DNA of 64,000 bases from the NCBI RefSeq assembly GCF_022662375.1, contig NZ_JAKNQL010000001.1, forward strand, positions 434,001 through 498,000. The letters are read 5' to 3'. This stretch comes from Pseudomonas sp. CROZ-RG-20F-R04-15. Its GTDB lineage: Bacteria > Pseudomonadota > Gammaproteobacteria > Pseudomonadales > Pseudomonadaceae. Shown here piece by piece: positions 1-8,345 of this stretch. The notes beneath the pieces are model-generated. The model was not told the origin of the DNA and did not search any database. It was given only the letters and a program-made list of their open reading frames with translations. Both the position numbers and the translations under genes were made by a program. Each line of letters opens with the position of its first letter. Position 1 is the first letter of the stretch.

Positions 1-288
1 TGCGTCGACGAACTGAATAGCAGTCTTCATCCCGAAATCGTCGCTGACTTGATCGCAAAGCATCTGAACAGTGGGTTGGATACCCAACTGATTTTCACGA
101 CACACGATACCCATCTGATGAATGAAAAGATTCTGCGGCGTGACCAGTTCTGGATTACAGAACGCGATGCTCATGGCGCCACGAGCTTGTTTTCCGTACA
201 CGATTTTGGAGGCCGGGAAAGCGAGGATGTCGAGAAGCGTTACTTCGAAGGGCGTTATCGCGGGCTGCCGCTGATAAGGCAGGGGTGA
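1..288 (+). CDS. AAA/ABC-type ATPase, C-terminal fragment (RloA/AbiLi-like)
   Basis: The gene enters from the left edge, so only its last 95 codons are present. The open frame starts at base 1. Its first residues form a Walker-B-like stretch (VDELNSSLHP, with Asp-Glu followed by the LHP typical of OLD/SMC-like AAA ATPases), and about 30 residues later comes the H-loop region IFTTHDTHLMN. These are the end features of the AAA_15/AAA_21 ATPases found in abortive-infection systems. The stop overlaps the start of the next gene by four bases, so the two are translationally coupled. Because the partner is RloB-like, I infer an RloA/AbiLi-type ATPase of a two-gene defence system. The N-terminal Walker A lies outside the window and cannot be checked. 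Confidence 0.8.
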   Translation, partial: CVDELNSSLHPEIVADLIAKHLNSGLDTQLIFTTHDTHLMNEKILRRDQFWITERDAHGATSLFSVHDFGGRESEDVEKRYFEGRYRGLPLIRQG

Positions 289-923
289 GGGTAGTGAGTT
301 CGTTCAAATCGTTTGATCGCAAGGCTTCCCGCTTCAAACCGCAGCCTAAGGTGCTGGTGTTGTGTGAAGACAGTAAGTCAGGGAAACGTTATCTGGAGGA
401 AGCCGCGTTTTATTTTCGGGCCAAGGCCCAGGTTGAGATCGTCCACTGCGGTGTTACACATCCAAGCGGCATTGTTGAGCGAGCAGTCGTAAGGCAAAAA
501 AGCTTCGATAAGGTGTTCTGTGTTTTGGATCGAGACACCCACATGTGCTTCAAGCGAGCGTTGAATGTGGCGAAGTCTTATCCAAAAATCCAAGTCATCG
601 CATCTTATCCGTGCTTCGAGTTTTGGCTACTACTGCACTTTGGCTACAGTCGAAAACCGTTCAGCACAGCCGGGAAGAACTCTCCGGCTGATTTGGTGAC
701 CAAGAGCCTCAGAGCAAAACCCAGCATGGCTGACTATCAGAAAGGCAAAGACGTCAGCTACTTCGCTCAGCTACTCGGAAAGCCATTTCAGCAGGCAAGA
801 GCGCTGGCCCCCAAAGTTCTTGAGGATGTCGCCCTCAGTGGTGAACACAACCCAAGCACTGAAATTCACCTATTGATGGATGAGTTCGAAGCCCTCTCAA
901 AGCCCCAGCCGATTGACACATAA
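285..923 (+). CDS. rloB: RloB-family protein (AbiLii-like, predicted Toprim-fold nuclease)
   Basis: This 212-residue protein shows the RloB pattern. A basic N-terminus is followed by VLVLCEDSKSGKRYL, with an acidic residue in the first Toprim-like motif. Next come VFCVLDRDTH, carrying an Asp-x-Asp metal-binding pair, and the family hallmark SYPCFEFWLLLHFG near the middle. RloB proteins were first noted as genes linked to type I restriction loci; with an upstream AAA ATPase they form AbiL-type phage-defence pairs. The four-base overlap with the ATPase supports one operon. Base composition is visibly AT-richer than the genes after 2 kb, which fits acquired DNA. Nuclease activity is inferred from the family and not shown by the sequence alone. 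Confidence 0.8.
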   Translation: MRVVSSFKSFDRKASRFKPQPKVLVLCEDSKSGKRYLEEAAFYFRAKAQVEIVHCGVTHPSGIVERAVVRQKSFDKVFCVLDRDTHMCFKRALNVAKSYPKIQVIASYPCFEFWLLLHFGYSRKPFSTAGKNSPADLVTKSLRAKPSMADYQKGKDVSYFAQLLGKPFQQARALAPKVLEDVALSGEHNPSTEIHLLMDEFEALSKPQPIDT

Positions 924-1220
924 GCCCTCTCCGAGCCCCCCATTGGACTGGCTCAGTAGCTGAGAGGAGACGTTGCTGGCAGGCGCTGGCTGAAACAAGG
1001 CCATTCAGTCCTCATCCGCTGTAGGAAACAAGATTTTTTCTTGAAGGTCACGCCTGTAGGAAATGCCTGTTTTTGCATTGGCGCCAGCGAGACCGCCCCT
1101 AACCAGTGTTTTTTCCGTTATTTGTTTGAATCTTGCGCATCGCTGCAGATGCTCGGCCCTTGGTTTCAGGGTTCAAAGATTGTTACGAATAACGGAGAAA
1201 TCACTACCGATGGATGCTGA
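924..1220. other. AT-rich intergenic stretch between the RloB gene and the PRTase remnant
   Basis: No credible gene is visible in these roughly 300 bases. The stretch contains a short direct repeat CTGTAGGAAA (about 1019 and 1054), a small hairpin CAAGA-TTTTT-TCTTG at about 1029-1043, and several T runs. The composition is like that of the neighbouring accessory genes. It may mark a junction between two separately acquired pieces. Confidence 0.5.
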
Positions 1221-1340
1221 AATGTTTTAGTTGTAGATGATTTGTTTGATAGCGGGGCGTCCATGGACGCGGCCTGCGCTGTTCTGCGTAAATATCTCAA
1301 GGTAGGGAAAATTTACGTCGCAGCGCTAACTTGGAAGTGA
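1221..1340 (+). pseudogene. Phosphoribosyltransferase C-terminal remnant
   Basis: Immediately after an in-frame stop (1218-1220) lie 39 open codons with no good start near the front. They encode VLVVDDLFDSGASMDAA, a close match to the PRPP-binding loop of type I phosphoribosyltransferases (hydrophobics, two Asp, then D-S-G-x-S). This is followed by KVGKIYVAALTWK and a stop, the usual strand near the end of such proteins. The N-terminal two thirds are missing, so the piece is a 5'-truncated gene. Its stop is five bases before the ATG of the SLOG-like gene, suggesting the intact ancestor was coupled to it. It might still be translated as a peptide, but no ribosome-binding site supports that. 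Confidence 0.7.
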
Positions 1341-1345
1341 ATTCA

Positions 1346-1903
1346 ATGACCACTGTATTTATTGCTGGCTCTATCAACATCAAGAACCTTGATCCGAAGG
1401 TTAAAGAGCGCATCAATAATATCGTCGCGTCAGATTTTGAGGTGGTGGTTGGGGATGCAGGTGGCGCCGATACCTCCATTCAGGAGTACCTGCTGAGTCT
1501 CGAACGATCCAAAACCACAGTGTTCTGCAGCGGTTCTGCTCCGAGGAATAACCTTGGACAGTGGCCCACCAGAACAGTCGACTCCAAGCATTCCAAGGGG
1601 TCGAGAGCCTTCTTCACCGAGAAAGACGTCGTCATGGCCGAAGCAGCCGACTTCGGCTTGATGATCTGGGATGCAAAGAGCACCGGTACGCTCAGCAACG
1701 TCATTGAATTGTTGTCGAGAAAGAAGAAGTCGCTTGTTTTCGTCAACAAGGAAAAGGAATTCAAGGTGGTCGGAGACGTCAGTCAGCTCGAAGAATTGAT
1801 TGCATTCATGTCCGATCACGCCAAGCAAAAAGCTAATGAAAAAATCAAATTGTTCGATCGTATTTCCTTGCTGAAACACGATCAGGCAGAGCTTTCCTTT
1901 TGA
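1346..1903 (+). CDS. SLOG/DprA-like Rossmann-fold hypothetical protein
   Basis: This 185-residue protein begins VFIAGSINIKNL and continues with FEVVVGDAGGADTSIQEYL at about residues 35-53. That glycine-rich G-D-x-G-G-A-D element resembles the nucleotide-binding loop of SLOG-superfamily proteins such as YspA/DUF2493. A second conserved block, AADFGLMIWDAKSTGTLSNVI (about 108-128), also resembles the late SLOG strand-helix with S-x-G-T. I chose the ATG at 1346 over a TTG at 1331 because the latter lies inside the upstream remnant. SLOG proteins bind or process nucleotide ligands and occur in several prokaryotic conflict systems. The adjoining PRTase remnant suggests a nucleotide-related module that has partly decayed. 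The exact role is unknown. Confidence 0.65.
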   Translation: MTTVFIAGSINIKNLDPKVKERINNIVASDFEVVVGDAGGADTSIQEYLLSLERSKTTVFCSGSAPRNNLGQWPTRTVDSKHSKGSRAFFTEKDVVMAEAADFGLMIWDAKSTGTLSNVIELLSRKKKSLVFVNKEKEFKVVGDVSQLEELIAFMSDHAKQKANEKIKLFDRISLLKHDQAELSF

Positions 1904-1927
1904 TGGTTTTTCTCGGTTTCCCTGAAC

Positions 1928-1950
1928 CCCGGCACCTTGTCGGTGCCGGG
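1928..1950. terminator. Hairpin between convergent genes, probable bidirectional terminator
   Basis: A perfect nine-base stem CCCGGCACC/GGTGCCGGG encloses a five-base loop. It sits between the stop of the SLOG-like gene and the end of the convergent permease gene. There is no long T tract on either side, so termination is inferred mainly from position. Confidence 0.6.
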
Positions 1951-1961
1951 ATCGCAGGCTC

Positions 1962-3446
1962 TTAGCGACTCACCTTCCACGCATCCCCAGCCGGCGCCTT
2001 GCCATGGTCATACGGCTTGCCAATCCACATATAAACCAAGCCCAAGCCAATCACGATCGCCGTGCTCAACACCATCGCATAGTTCACATACCACGCCGCA
2101 TCCGGCGTGCGTGGCCAGGCCATGTTGATGATTGCGCCAACGCCGTACACCAGCGCGCCGATGTTCACCGGCCAGCCCCACGCGCCGAGGGTGAATTTGC
2201 CGCTCGGTTTCCAGCCTTTGCTGCGGGCGTATAGGGCGGCCAGGACGATCATCTGGAACGCGAGGTAGATGCCGATCGCGGCGAAGCTGACGATGGTCGC
2301 CACGGCGTCTTGCAGGAAGAAGCCGAGGGCGATGATCAGCGCCGGCAGGACGCCGGACACGAACAGCGCGGCAACCGGCACTTGGGTGGTAGGAGAAATC
2401 TTTTTCAGCAGTCGGCTGCCGATGACCATTTCATCACGAGCGTAGGAATACAGCAGACGGCTCGCCGCTGCTTGTAGGCTGATGACGCAGGAGATGAAGG
2501 AAATCATCACCACGCCCATCACCACTTTCGAGCCGACCGGACCGAAGGCGTTGTTGAGGATGGTGGTGACCGGGTCTTTGTCGGTGCCGTTGATCACCGC
2601 TTGCATGTCTGGCACGGCGAGGATCAGCGCCAGGCAGGCGAACATTGCCGCGATGCCGCCGATGTAGATGGTCATGCGCATGGCCACCGGGATTTTGGCG
2701 CTCGGGTTCGGGGTTTCTTCGGCGACGTCGCCGCAGGCCTCGAAGCCGTAGTAGAGGAACATCCCCGCCAACGATGCGGTGAGGAACGCCGGCAGGTACG
2801 AGCCGTCGACGCTGATGTCGAAGGTGTTGAACAGCACGCTGAGCGGCTGATGACGTTCGAACACCAGCAGGTAAACGCCGACGATCACCGCGCCGACCAG
2901 TTCGCAGAGGAAGCCGAACATGGCGATGCGTGCCAGCACTTTGGTGCCGCTGAGGTTGACCAGTGTGGCGAACAGGGTCAGCACCAGGGCGATGACGATG
3001 TTGGTGTTGTTACTTGGCTCGAAGCCGAGCATGGCGGCCAGGTACGGGCCAGCGCCGACCGCAACTGCAGCGATGGTGACGCAGAGGGCGATGGAGTAGA
3101 TCCAGCCGACCATCCACGCCCATTTCTTACCGACCAAGCGACGTGCCCACGGGTAGACGCCGCCGGAAATCGGGAACTGCGAAACCACTTCGCCGAAGAT
3201 CAGGCACACCAGCAATTGGCCGCATCCAACCAGCAAATAGGCCCAGAACATCGGTGGCCCGCCGGCGGCGAGGCACAGGCCGAAGAGGGTATAAACCCCT
3301 ACGACCGGTGACAGATAAGTGAAGCCTAAAGCGAAGTTTTCCCACAGGCTCATGCTGCGGTTGAAGTTCGAGGTATAGCCCAGTTTGCGCAGTTGTTCGG
3401 CATCGCTGTCGGCAACGGCGGCGGCGAGATCGGGTGAGGAACTCAT
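1962..3446 (-). CDS. APC-family amino acid/polyamine permease (GABA permease-like)
   Basis: The product is 494 residues, rich in hydrophobic segments consistent with about twelve membrane spans. It begins with a cytoplasmic N-terminus followed by SLWENFALGFTYLSPVVG, characteristic of the amino acid-choline transporter branch of the APC superfamily. ISGGVYPWARR and FEACGDVAEETPNPSAKIP are also typical of that branch. A GGAG about ten bases before the ATG supports the start. It is the last gene of the minus-strand cluster containing YdcW-like dehydrogenases and a YdcSTUV-like importer. Putrescine, GABA or a related amine is the likely substrate; specificity cannot be read from the sequence. Confidence 0.85.
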   Translation of the reverse strand: MSSSPDLAAAVADSDAEQLRKLGYTSNFNRSMSLWENFALGFTYLSPVVGVYTLFGLCLAAGGPPMFWAYLLVGCGQLLVCLIFGEVVSQFPISGGVYPWARRLVGKKWAWMVGWIYSIALCVTIAAVAVGAGPYLAAMLGFEPSNNTNIVIALVLTLFATLVNLSGTKVLARIAMFGFLCELVGAVIVGVYLLVFERHQPLSVLFNTFDISVDGSYLPAFLTASLAGMFLYYGFEACGDVAEETPNPSAKIPVAMRMTIYIGGIAAMFACLALILAVPDMQAVINGTDKDPVTTILNNAFGPVGSKVVMGVVMISFISCVISLQAAASRLLYSYARDEMVIGSRLLKKISPTTQVPVAALFVSGVLPALIIALGFFLQDAVATIVSFAAIGIYLAFQMIVLAALYARSKGWKPSGKFTLGAWGWPVNIGALVYGVGAIINMAWPRTPDAAWYVNYAMVLSTAIVIGLGLVYMWIGKPYDHGKAPAGDAWKVSR

Positions 3447-3586
3447 GTGTGTTTGCTCCGTGAAATCGGCAGATTTCGGATGGCCGAGGCCGTGGCGGGG
3501 CTTTGTGGGCGCCGCCCGGTTCGGTGGTTATTGTTTTGGGATCCTGGTGGTGCGTAATGCCGGTTTCTTTCCTGATACCGGGGTGA

Positions 3587-3672
3587 CGCCTTCGCGAGCA
3601 GGCTCGCTCCCACAGGGAACCGCATTCCAAACTATGGGAGCGACGGTGCGACGATTCGACCTGCTCGCGAAG
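3587..3672. repeat. REP pair with one expanded arm
   Basis: The left arm is the usual TTCGCGAGCAGGCTCGCTCC palindrome. The facing arm reads GGGAGCGA, then about 16 extra bases (CGGTGCGACGATTCGA), then CCTGCTCGCGAAG. The same expanded arm occurs at about 49002-49040. The pair lies between the permease and the upstream dehydrogenase gene. Confidence 0.85.
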
Positions 3673-3683
3673 CTTTTAAAGGC

Positions 3684-5108
3684 TTAGTGCTTGAACATCA
3701 CATGCCGAACCGTGGTGTAGTCCTCCAGCCCATACATGGACATGTCCTTGCCGTAACCGGACAATTTCTGACCGCCATGGGGCATTTCGCTGACGAGCAT
3801 GAAGTGCGTGTTCACCCACGTGCAGCCGTACTGCAAGCGTGCCGACATGCGATGCGCGCGTCCTACATCCGCTGTCCACACCGAGGAGGCGAGGCCGTAG
3901 TCCGAATCGTTGGCCCATTCCAGCGCCTGCGCTTCATCGGTGAATTTGGTCACTGAAACCACCGGCCCAAACACTTCGCGGCGGACGATTTCGTCGTCCT
4001 GCTGGGCATCGGCCAACACCGTCGGTTCAAAGAAGAAGCCGTTACCGTCAACAGCCTTGCCGCCAGTGATCAAACGGATGTGCGACTGCGCCACAGCACG
4101 CTCGACAAACCCGGCAACACGGTCGCGATGTTGCGCAGTGATCAACGGCCCCAGTTCTGTCGACGGATCATCCTGCAAGCCGTACTTGATGCTGCTGACC
4201 GCGGCGCCGAGCTTCTCGACAAACTTGTCGTAGATACCCTGTTGCGCGTAGATCCGGCACGCGGCGGTGCAGTCTTGTCCGGCGTTGTAGAAACCAAAGG
4301 TACGAATGCCTTCCACCGCTGCATCGATATCAGCGTCATCGAAGATGATCACCGGCGCCTTGCCGCCGAGTTCCATGTGCATGCGTTTGACGCTGTCGGC
4401 GGTGCTGGAAATGATGTTGGCGCCTGTGGCGATGGAGCCAGTCAGTGAAACCATGCGCACTTTCGAGTGGGTAACCAAAGGGCTGCCAACGGTAGGCCCA
4501 CGGCCAAACACCAGATTGAGTACGCCAGCCGGGAAGATTTCCGACGCCAGTTCGGCCAGACGCAACGCAGTCAGCGGGGTTTGTTCCGACGGCTTGAGCA
4601 CCACGGTATTACCGGCCGCCAGAGCCGGGGCGATTTTCCAGGCGACCATCATCAGCGGGTAGTTCCACGGCGCGATGGAGGCGATGACGCCGACCGGGTC
4701 GCGGCGGATCATCGAGGTGTGGCCGGGCAGGTATTCGCCACCGGCCGAACCGCTCATGCAACGGCTGGCGCCGGCGAAGAAACGGAACACGTCGGCAATC
4801 GCCGGAATCTCGTCGTTGAGTGCGGCGCTGTAGGGTTTGCCGCAGTTGGCGGATTCCAGTTTGGCCAGTTCTTCGCCGTGGGCCTCGATGGCGTCGGCGA
4901 GTTTGAGCAGCAACAGCGAGCGGTCTTTCGGCGCGGTTTGCGACCAGTCGGCGAAGGCGTTGTCGGCAGCGCGCACGGCGGCGTCGACCTGGGCCTCAGT
5001 GGCTTCGTTGATCTCTACCAGCACTTCGCCAAGCGACGGGTTGAGCACCGGTTGCGCCGGGCCTTCGCCGATGACCAGTTGGCCGTTGATCAAGAGTTTG
5101 GTTTGCAT
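3684..5108 (-). CDS. patD: Gamma-aminobutyraldehyde dehydrogenase (YdcW/PatD-like)
   Basis: A 474-residue NAD-dependent aldehyde dehydrogenase, the normal length for the YdcW/PatD group. Visible signatures are the cofactor-binding stretch [10 protein letters not shown], the general-base motif [10 protein letters not shown] and the catalytic cysteine in [11 protein letters not shown]. The family oxidises 4-aminobutanal from putrescine to GABA. The frame stays open upstream through a REP element, but the ATG at 5108 is preceded by AGAGGACAG at good spacing and matches the family start ([12 protein letters not shown]). It follows the inner-membrane permease genes of the importer, separated by a REP pair. 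A close paralogue lies at 9581-11068, so one copy may have a shifted substrate preference. Confidence 0.85.
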   Translation of the reverse strand: MQTKLLINGQLVIGEGPAQPVLNPSLGEVLVEINEATEAQVDAAVRAADNAFADWSQTAPKDRSLLLLKLADAIEAHGEELAKLESANCGKPYSAALNDEIPAIADVFRFFAGASRCMSGSAGGEYLPGHTSMIRRDPVGVIASIAPWNYPLMMVAWKIAPALAAGNTVVLKPSEQTPLTALRLAELASEIFPAGVLNLVFGRGPTVGSPLVTHSKVRMVSLTGSIATGANIISSTADSVKRMHMELGGKAPVIIFDDADIDAAVEGIRTFGFYNAGQDCTAACRIYAQQGIYDKFVEKLGAAVSSIKYGLQDDPSTELGPLITAQHRDRVAGFVERAVAQSHIRLITGGKAVDGNGFFFEPTVLADAQQDDEIVRREVFGPVVSVTKFTDEAQALEWANDSDYGLASSVWTADVGRAHRMSARLQYGCTWVNTHFMLVSEMPHGGQKLSGYGKDMSMYGLEDYTTVRHVMFKH

Positions 5109-5160
5109 CGTTCTGTCCTCTTCGAATCTATTATTTTTCTGCCGAAACCGGATTAAAAAC

Positions 5161-5250
5161 TGTGGGAGCGAGCCTGCTCGCGAAAGCGGTGTTTCAGTCG
5201 ACATCAATGTCGGATGTGACGGCCTGTTCGCGAGCAGGCTCGCTCCCAAA
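5161..5250. repeat. REP inverted pair
   Basis: Two facing copies of GGGAGCGAGCCTGCTCGCGA are separated by about 45 bases. The element sits in the gap between the ABC permease gene and the dehydrogenase gene and could fold into a long hairpin in the operon transcript. Confidence 0.9.
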
Positions 5251-5275
5251 GGGGATGGTGGTGTCTGTCAGGGAT

Positions 5276-6103
5276 TCATTTGCCGCCGCTGCCGGCAACG
5301 CTTTCGCCACCGCGCGTCAGGTAATACGCGCCCAAAATCGGCAGCATCGTCACCATCATCACCAGCATCGCGACGACGTTGGTCACCGGCACATCCCGTG
5401 GCCGGCTCAACTGGTTAAGCAGCCACAACGGCAACGTGCGCTCATGCCCGGCGGTAAACGTGGTAACGATGATTTCATCGAACGACAGCGCAAACGCCAA
5501 CATGCCGCCGGCCAGCAAAGCCGAACCGAGGTTCGGCAGGATGATGTAGCGAAAGGTCTGCCAGCCATCGGCGCCGAGGTCCATCGAGGCCTCGATCAAA
5601 CTGTGCGAAGTACGGCGCAAGCGGGCGATAACATTGTTGTAGACGATCACCACGCAGAAGGTCGCGTGGCCGACGATGATGGTGAACATCCCCGGCTCGA
5701 TCCCCAGCGTCTTGAACGTCGCCAGCAGCGCGATCCCGGTGATGATCCCCGGCAACGCAATCGGCAAAATCAACATCAGCGAAATGCCCTGTTTGCCGAA
5801 GAAATCGCGGCGGTACAACGCGGCCGATGCAAGCGTGCCGAGCACCATCGCAATCAACGTGGCGATGGCTGCGATCTGCAATGAAAGCTTGATCGACTCC
5901 AGAACATCCGGCCGCGAAAACGCCACGCTGAACCAGTGCAGCGTGAAGCCCTTCGGCGGGAAACTGAACGCAGCCTCTTCGGTGTTGAAGGCGTAAAGAA
6001 AGATGATCAGGATCGGGAAGTGCAGAAACACCAACCCGCCCCAGGCTGCGATCTTCAAGCCTAATGATGCTTTCTCCCCCTGCTTTTCTGAATTAGAGCG
6101 CAT
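5276..6103 (-). CDS. ydcV: ABC transporter permease, PotC/YdcV-like
   Basis: A 275-residue inner-membrane permease of the spermidine/putrescine PotC family. It has about six hydrophobic spans and the EAA-loop region [23 protein letters not shown], which contacts the ATPase. The ATG at 6103 lies 11 bases inside the end of the upstream permease gene, so the two are translationally coupled. The order ATPase, PotB-type permease, PotC-type permease, aldehyde dehydrogenase matches the E. coli ydcTUVW order. Import of putrescine or a related polyamine is inferred from this context. Confidence 0.85.
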   Translation of the reverse strand: MRSNSEKQGEKASLGLKIAAWGGLVFLHFPILIIFLYAFNTEEAAFSFPPKGFTLHWFSVAFSRPDVLESIKLSLQIAAIATLIAMVLGTLASAALYRRDFFGKQGISLMLILPIALPGIITGIALLATFKTLGIEPGMFTIIVGHATFCVVIVYNNVIARLRRTSHSLIEASMDLGADGWQTFRYIILPNLGSALLAGGMLAFALSFDEIIVTTFTAGHERTLPLWLLNQLSRPRDVPVTNVVAMLVMMVTMLPILGAYYLTRGGESVAGSGGK

Positions 6104-7028
6104 CGAAAGCCCCCAGTCGTTTGACGATGGACAGGTAAACCGCGATCAACACAATCGGCACCAGCGTGAACGCCGCCGCCATCGGCATATTGCCGATCGC
6201 ACCTTGCTGCGCGTACACCATGCTGCCGACAAAGTAGCCCGGCGGCCCGACCAATTGCGGCACGATGAAGTCGCCCAGGGTCAGCGAAAACGTGAAGATC
6301 GAACCGGCGGCGATGCCCGGAATCGACAGCGGCAAAATCACCTGCATAAAGGTCTGACGCGGCTTCGCACCAAGGTCGGCAGAAGCCTGCAACAGCGACG
6401 GTGGCAGACGCTCCAGCGAGGCCTGAATCGGCAGAATCATGAACGGCAGCCAGATGTATACAAACACCATGAACCGCCCCAGATGTGAGGTCGACAGGGT
6501 GCTGCCGCCGACGCCGGGAATCCCCAGAATGAACTGCAACACCGGCTCCAATCCCAGGTGCTGCACGAACCATTGCGCTACGCCGCCCTTGGCCAGCAGC
6601 AACGTCCATGCGTAGGCCTTGACGATGTAACTGGCCCACATCGGCATCATCACCGCGATGTAGAAAAACGCCTTGGTCTTGCCCGTGGTGTAGCGCGCCA
6701 TGTAGTAGGCAATCGGGAACGCGACGATGGCACTGGCGATCGACACGACGATGGCCATGCTCAGCGTGCGCAGGATGATGTCGAAGTTCGATGGCTGAAA
6801 CAGCGCGGCAAAATTGGCCAGGGTCAGGTCAGGAGTGACCGCCATGGTGAAGTCGTCGAAGGTGTAGAAGCCCTGCCACAGCAGCACCAGCAACGAGCCG
6901 AGATAAATCGCGCCAAACCACAGCAGCGGCGGCACCAGCAGCATCGACAGATATAGATTCGGCTTGCGGTAGAGCAGGTTGGAAAACCGGCGCAACGGCG
7001 GCGATGCAGTCATCGCGAGCGTGCTCAT
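6093..7028 (-). CDS. ydcU: ABC transporter permease, PotB/YdcU-like
   Basis: A 311-residue PotB-type permease. The N-terminus is cytoplasmic and the first span begins around [20 protein letters not shown]. The EAA loop is visible as [22 protein letters not shown] near residues 215-236. I prefer the ATG at 7028 (MSTLAM) to an upstream in-frame start at 7064. The 7028 start follows the stop of the ATPase gene by one base, giving tight coupling, whereas the longer form would overlap the ATPase end. It pairs with the PotC-type permease to form the membrane channel of the importer. Confidence 0.85.
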   Translation of the reverse strand: MSTLAMTASPPLRRFSNLLYRKPNLYLSMLLVPPLLWFGAIYLGSLLVLLWQGFYTFDDFTMAVTPDLTLANFAALFQPSNFDIILRTLSMAIVVSIASAIVAFPIAYYMARYTTGKTKAFFYIAVMMPMWASYIVKAYAWTLLLAKGGVAQWFVQHLGLEPVLQFILGIPGVGGSTLSTSHLGRFMVFVYIWLPFMILPIQASLERLPPSLLQASADLGAKPRQTFMQVILPLSIPGIAAGSIFTFSLTLGDFIVPQLVGPPGYFVGSMVYAQQGAIGNMPMAAAFTLVPIVLIAVYLSIVKRLGAFDAL

Positions 7029-7029
7029 G

Positions 7030-8067
7030 TCAAACCCCGCTCGACACGGTGTCGTGCAGCGCAATCATCGCTTCCCGCGCCCAACGTGCGCTCAGGCGCT
7101 GACCGGTCTGATGCTGCGCGCTGCTGTCGATCCACTGATTGTTGGCGTGACTGATGCTGAGGGTCTGGCCGTTTTCCAGCTTCAGTTCATAACGGGTTGC
7201 GCTGCCCTGGTACTGAATGTCATGGAGCAGACCGCTGACTTCGATTTCGTGGCTGGCGAGTGGGCCTTCGGCGAAACGCACGTGTTCCGGGCGAATCGAA
7301 AACGGCTGCGGATGGCCGCTGATTTCACGGGCCAGATCGCCGCGAATCACGTTCGAGGTGCCGACGAATTCAGCGACGAACGTGGTGGTCGGTTTCATGT
7401 ACAGATTGCGCGGGGTGTCGACCTGTTCGATGCGGCCCTTGTTGAACACGGCGACGCGATCGGACATCGACAGCGCTTCGGTTTGATCGTGGGTGACGAA
7501 GATGAACGTGATGCCGAGCTGGCGTTGCAGCTTCTTCAGTTCGCTTTGCATTTGTTCGCGAAGTTTCAGGTCGAGCGCACCCAAAGGCTCATCGAGCAAC
7601 AGCACGCGCGGACGATTGACCAGGGCACGGGCGAGGGCCACACGCTGGCGCTGACCGCCGGACAACTGCACCGGTTTGCGCGCGCCGTAACCGCCGAGGG
7701 CGACCATGTCCAAGGCTTCTTCGGCGCGTTTATGCCGTTCGGTTTTGCCGACGCCTTTGACCTTCAAGCCGTAGGCGACGTTGTCGAGGACGTTCATGTG
7801 CGGGAACAGCGCGTAATCCTGAAACACCGTGTTGACGTCGCGTTGATACGGCGGCAGACCGGCCGCTTCAGCACCGTGAATGCGGATCGAGCCGGCGCTC
7901 GGTTGTTCGAACCCGGCGATCAGGCGCAGGCAGGTGGTTTTGCCCGAGCCGGAAGGGCCGAGCATGGAAAAAAACTCGCCGTCCTGGATATCGATGGAAA
8001 CCCGGTCAACGGCTTTTACGTCGCCGAACTGCCGGGAAACGTTGGTGAACTGGACTGCAAGCGTCAT
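7030..8067 (-). CDS. ydcT: Polyamine ABC transporter ATP-binding protein (PotA/YdcT-like)
   Basis: The protein is 345 residues long. It has a Walker A (GPSGSGKT), an ABC signature (LSGGQRQRVALARAL), a Walker B (VLLLDEPLGALD) and a switch histidine (VTHDQTEAL). A C-terminal TOBE-type region (FSIRPEHVRF onward) is usual for the PotA/MalK group. The ATG at 8067 has GGAG eight bases upstream and gives the family start MTLAVQFTNVSRQFG; a longer TTG-started reading is less likely. It energises uptake with the two downstream permeases and the binding protein encoded upstream. A repeat-rich gap of about 280 bases separates it from the binding-protein gene. Confidence 0.88.
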   Translation of the reverse strand: MTLAVQFTNVSRQFGDVKAVDRVSIDIQDGEFFSMLGPSGSGKTTCLRLIAGFEQPSAGSIRIHGAEAAGLPPYQRDVNTVFQDYALFPHMNVLDNVAYGLKVKGVGKTERHKRAEEALDMVALGGYGARKPVQLSGGQRQRVALARALVNRPRVLLLDEPLGALDLKLREQMQSELKKLQRQLGITFIFVTHDQTEALSMSDRVAVFNKGRIEQVDTPRNLYMKPTTTFVAEFVGTSNVIRGDLAREISGHPQPFSIRPEHVRFAEGPLASHEIEVSGLLHDIQYQGSATRYELKLENGQTLSISHANNQWIDSSAQHQTGQRLSARWAREAMIALHDTVSSGV

Positions 8068-8345
8068 GGTGCGGTGCTCCAAAAAGGCGAAGGCCGTCGC
8101 AGCGGCCCTGCCTGGACTTCTGAAAAATCTGAATCGTTTTACGGTTTGCTTGGCTCACACATTCGGCGGACGAGATGCGATCCGCTTTTAGCTCCCTCTC
8201 CCTCCGGGAGAGGGCGGGGGGTGAGGGCAGCGGTTTCGGCCATTGCTCTGAGATCAAGAGCAAGGTCAAAAGCTACCCCCTCACCCCAGCCCTCTCCCCC
8301 AGGGGGGCGAGGGGGAAAGGGAGCTCGACCGAGTCGCTCCCGGAC
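8068..8345. repeat. Intergenic gap with CCCTCTCCC-type palindromic repeat pair
   Basis: The gap between the binding-protein and ATPase genes holds two inverted copies of a CCCTCTCC...GGGAGAGGG palindrome joined to a GTGAGGGC tail (about 8187-8227 and 8277-8325), separated by roughly 50 bases. Related copies occur near 21.7-22.1 kb and 29.1-29.4 kb. The hairpins may lower expression of the ATPase and permeases relative to the binding protein, a common arrangement in ABC importer operons; that effect is inferred. Confidence 0.75.
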
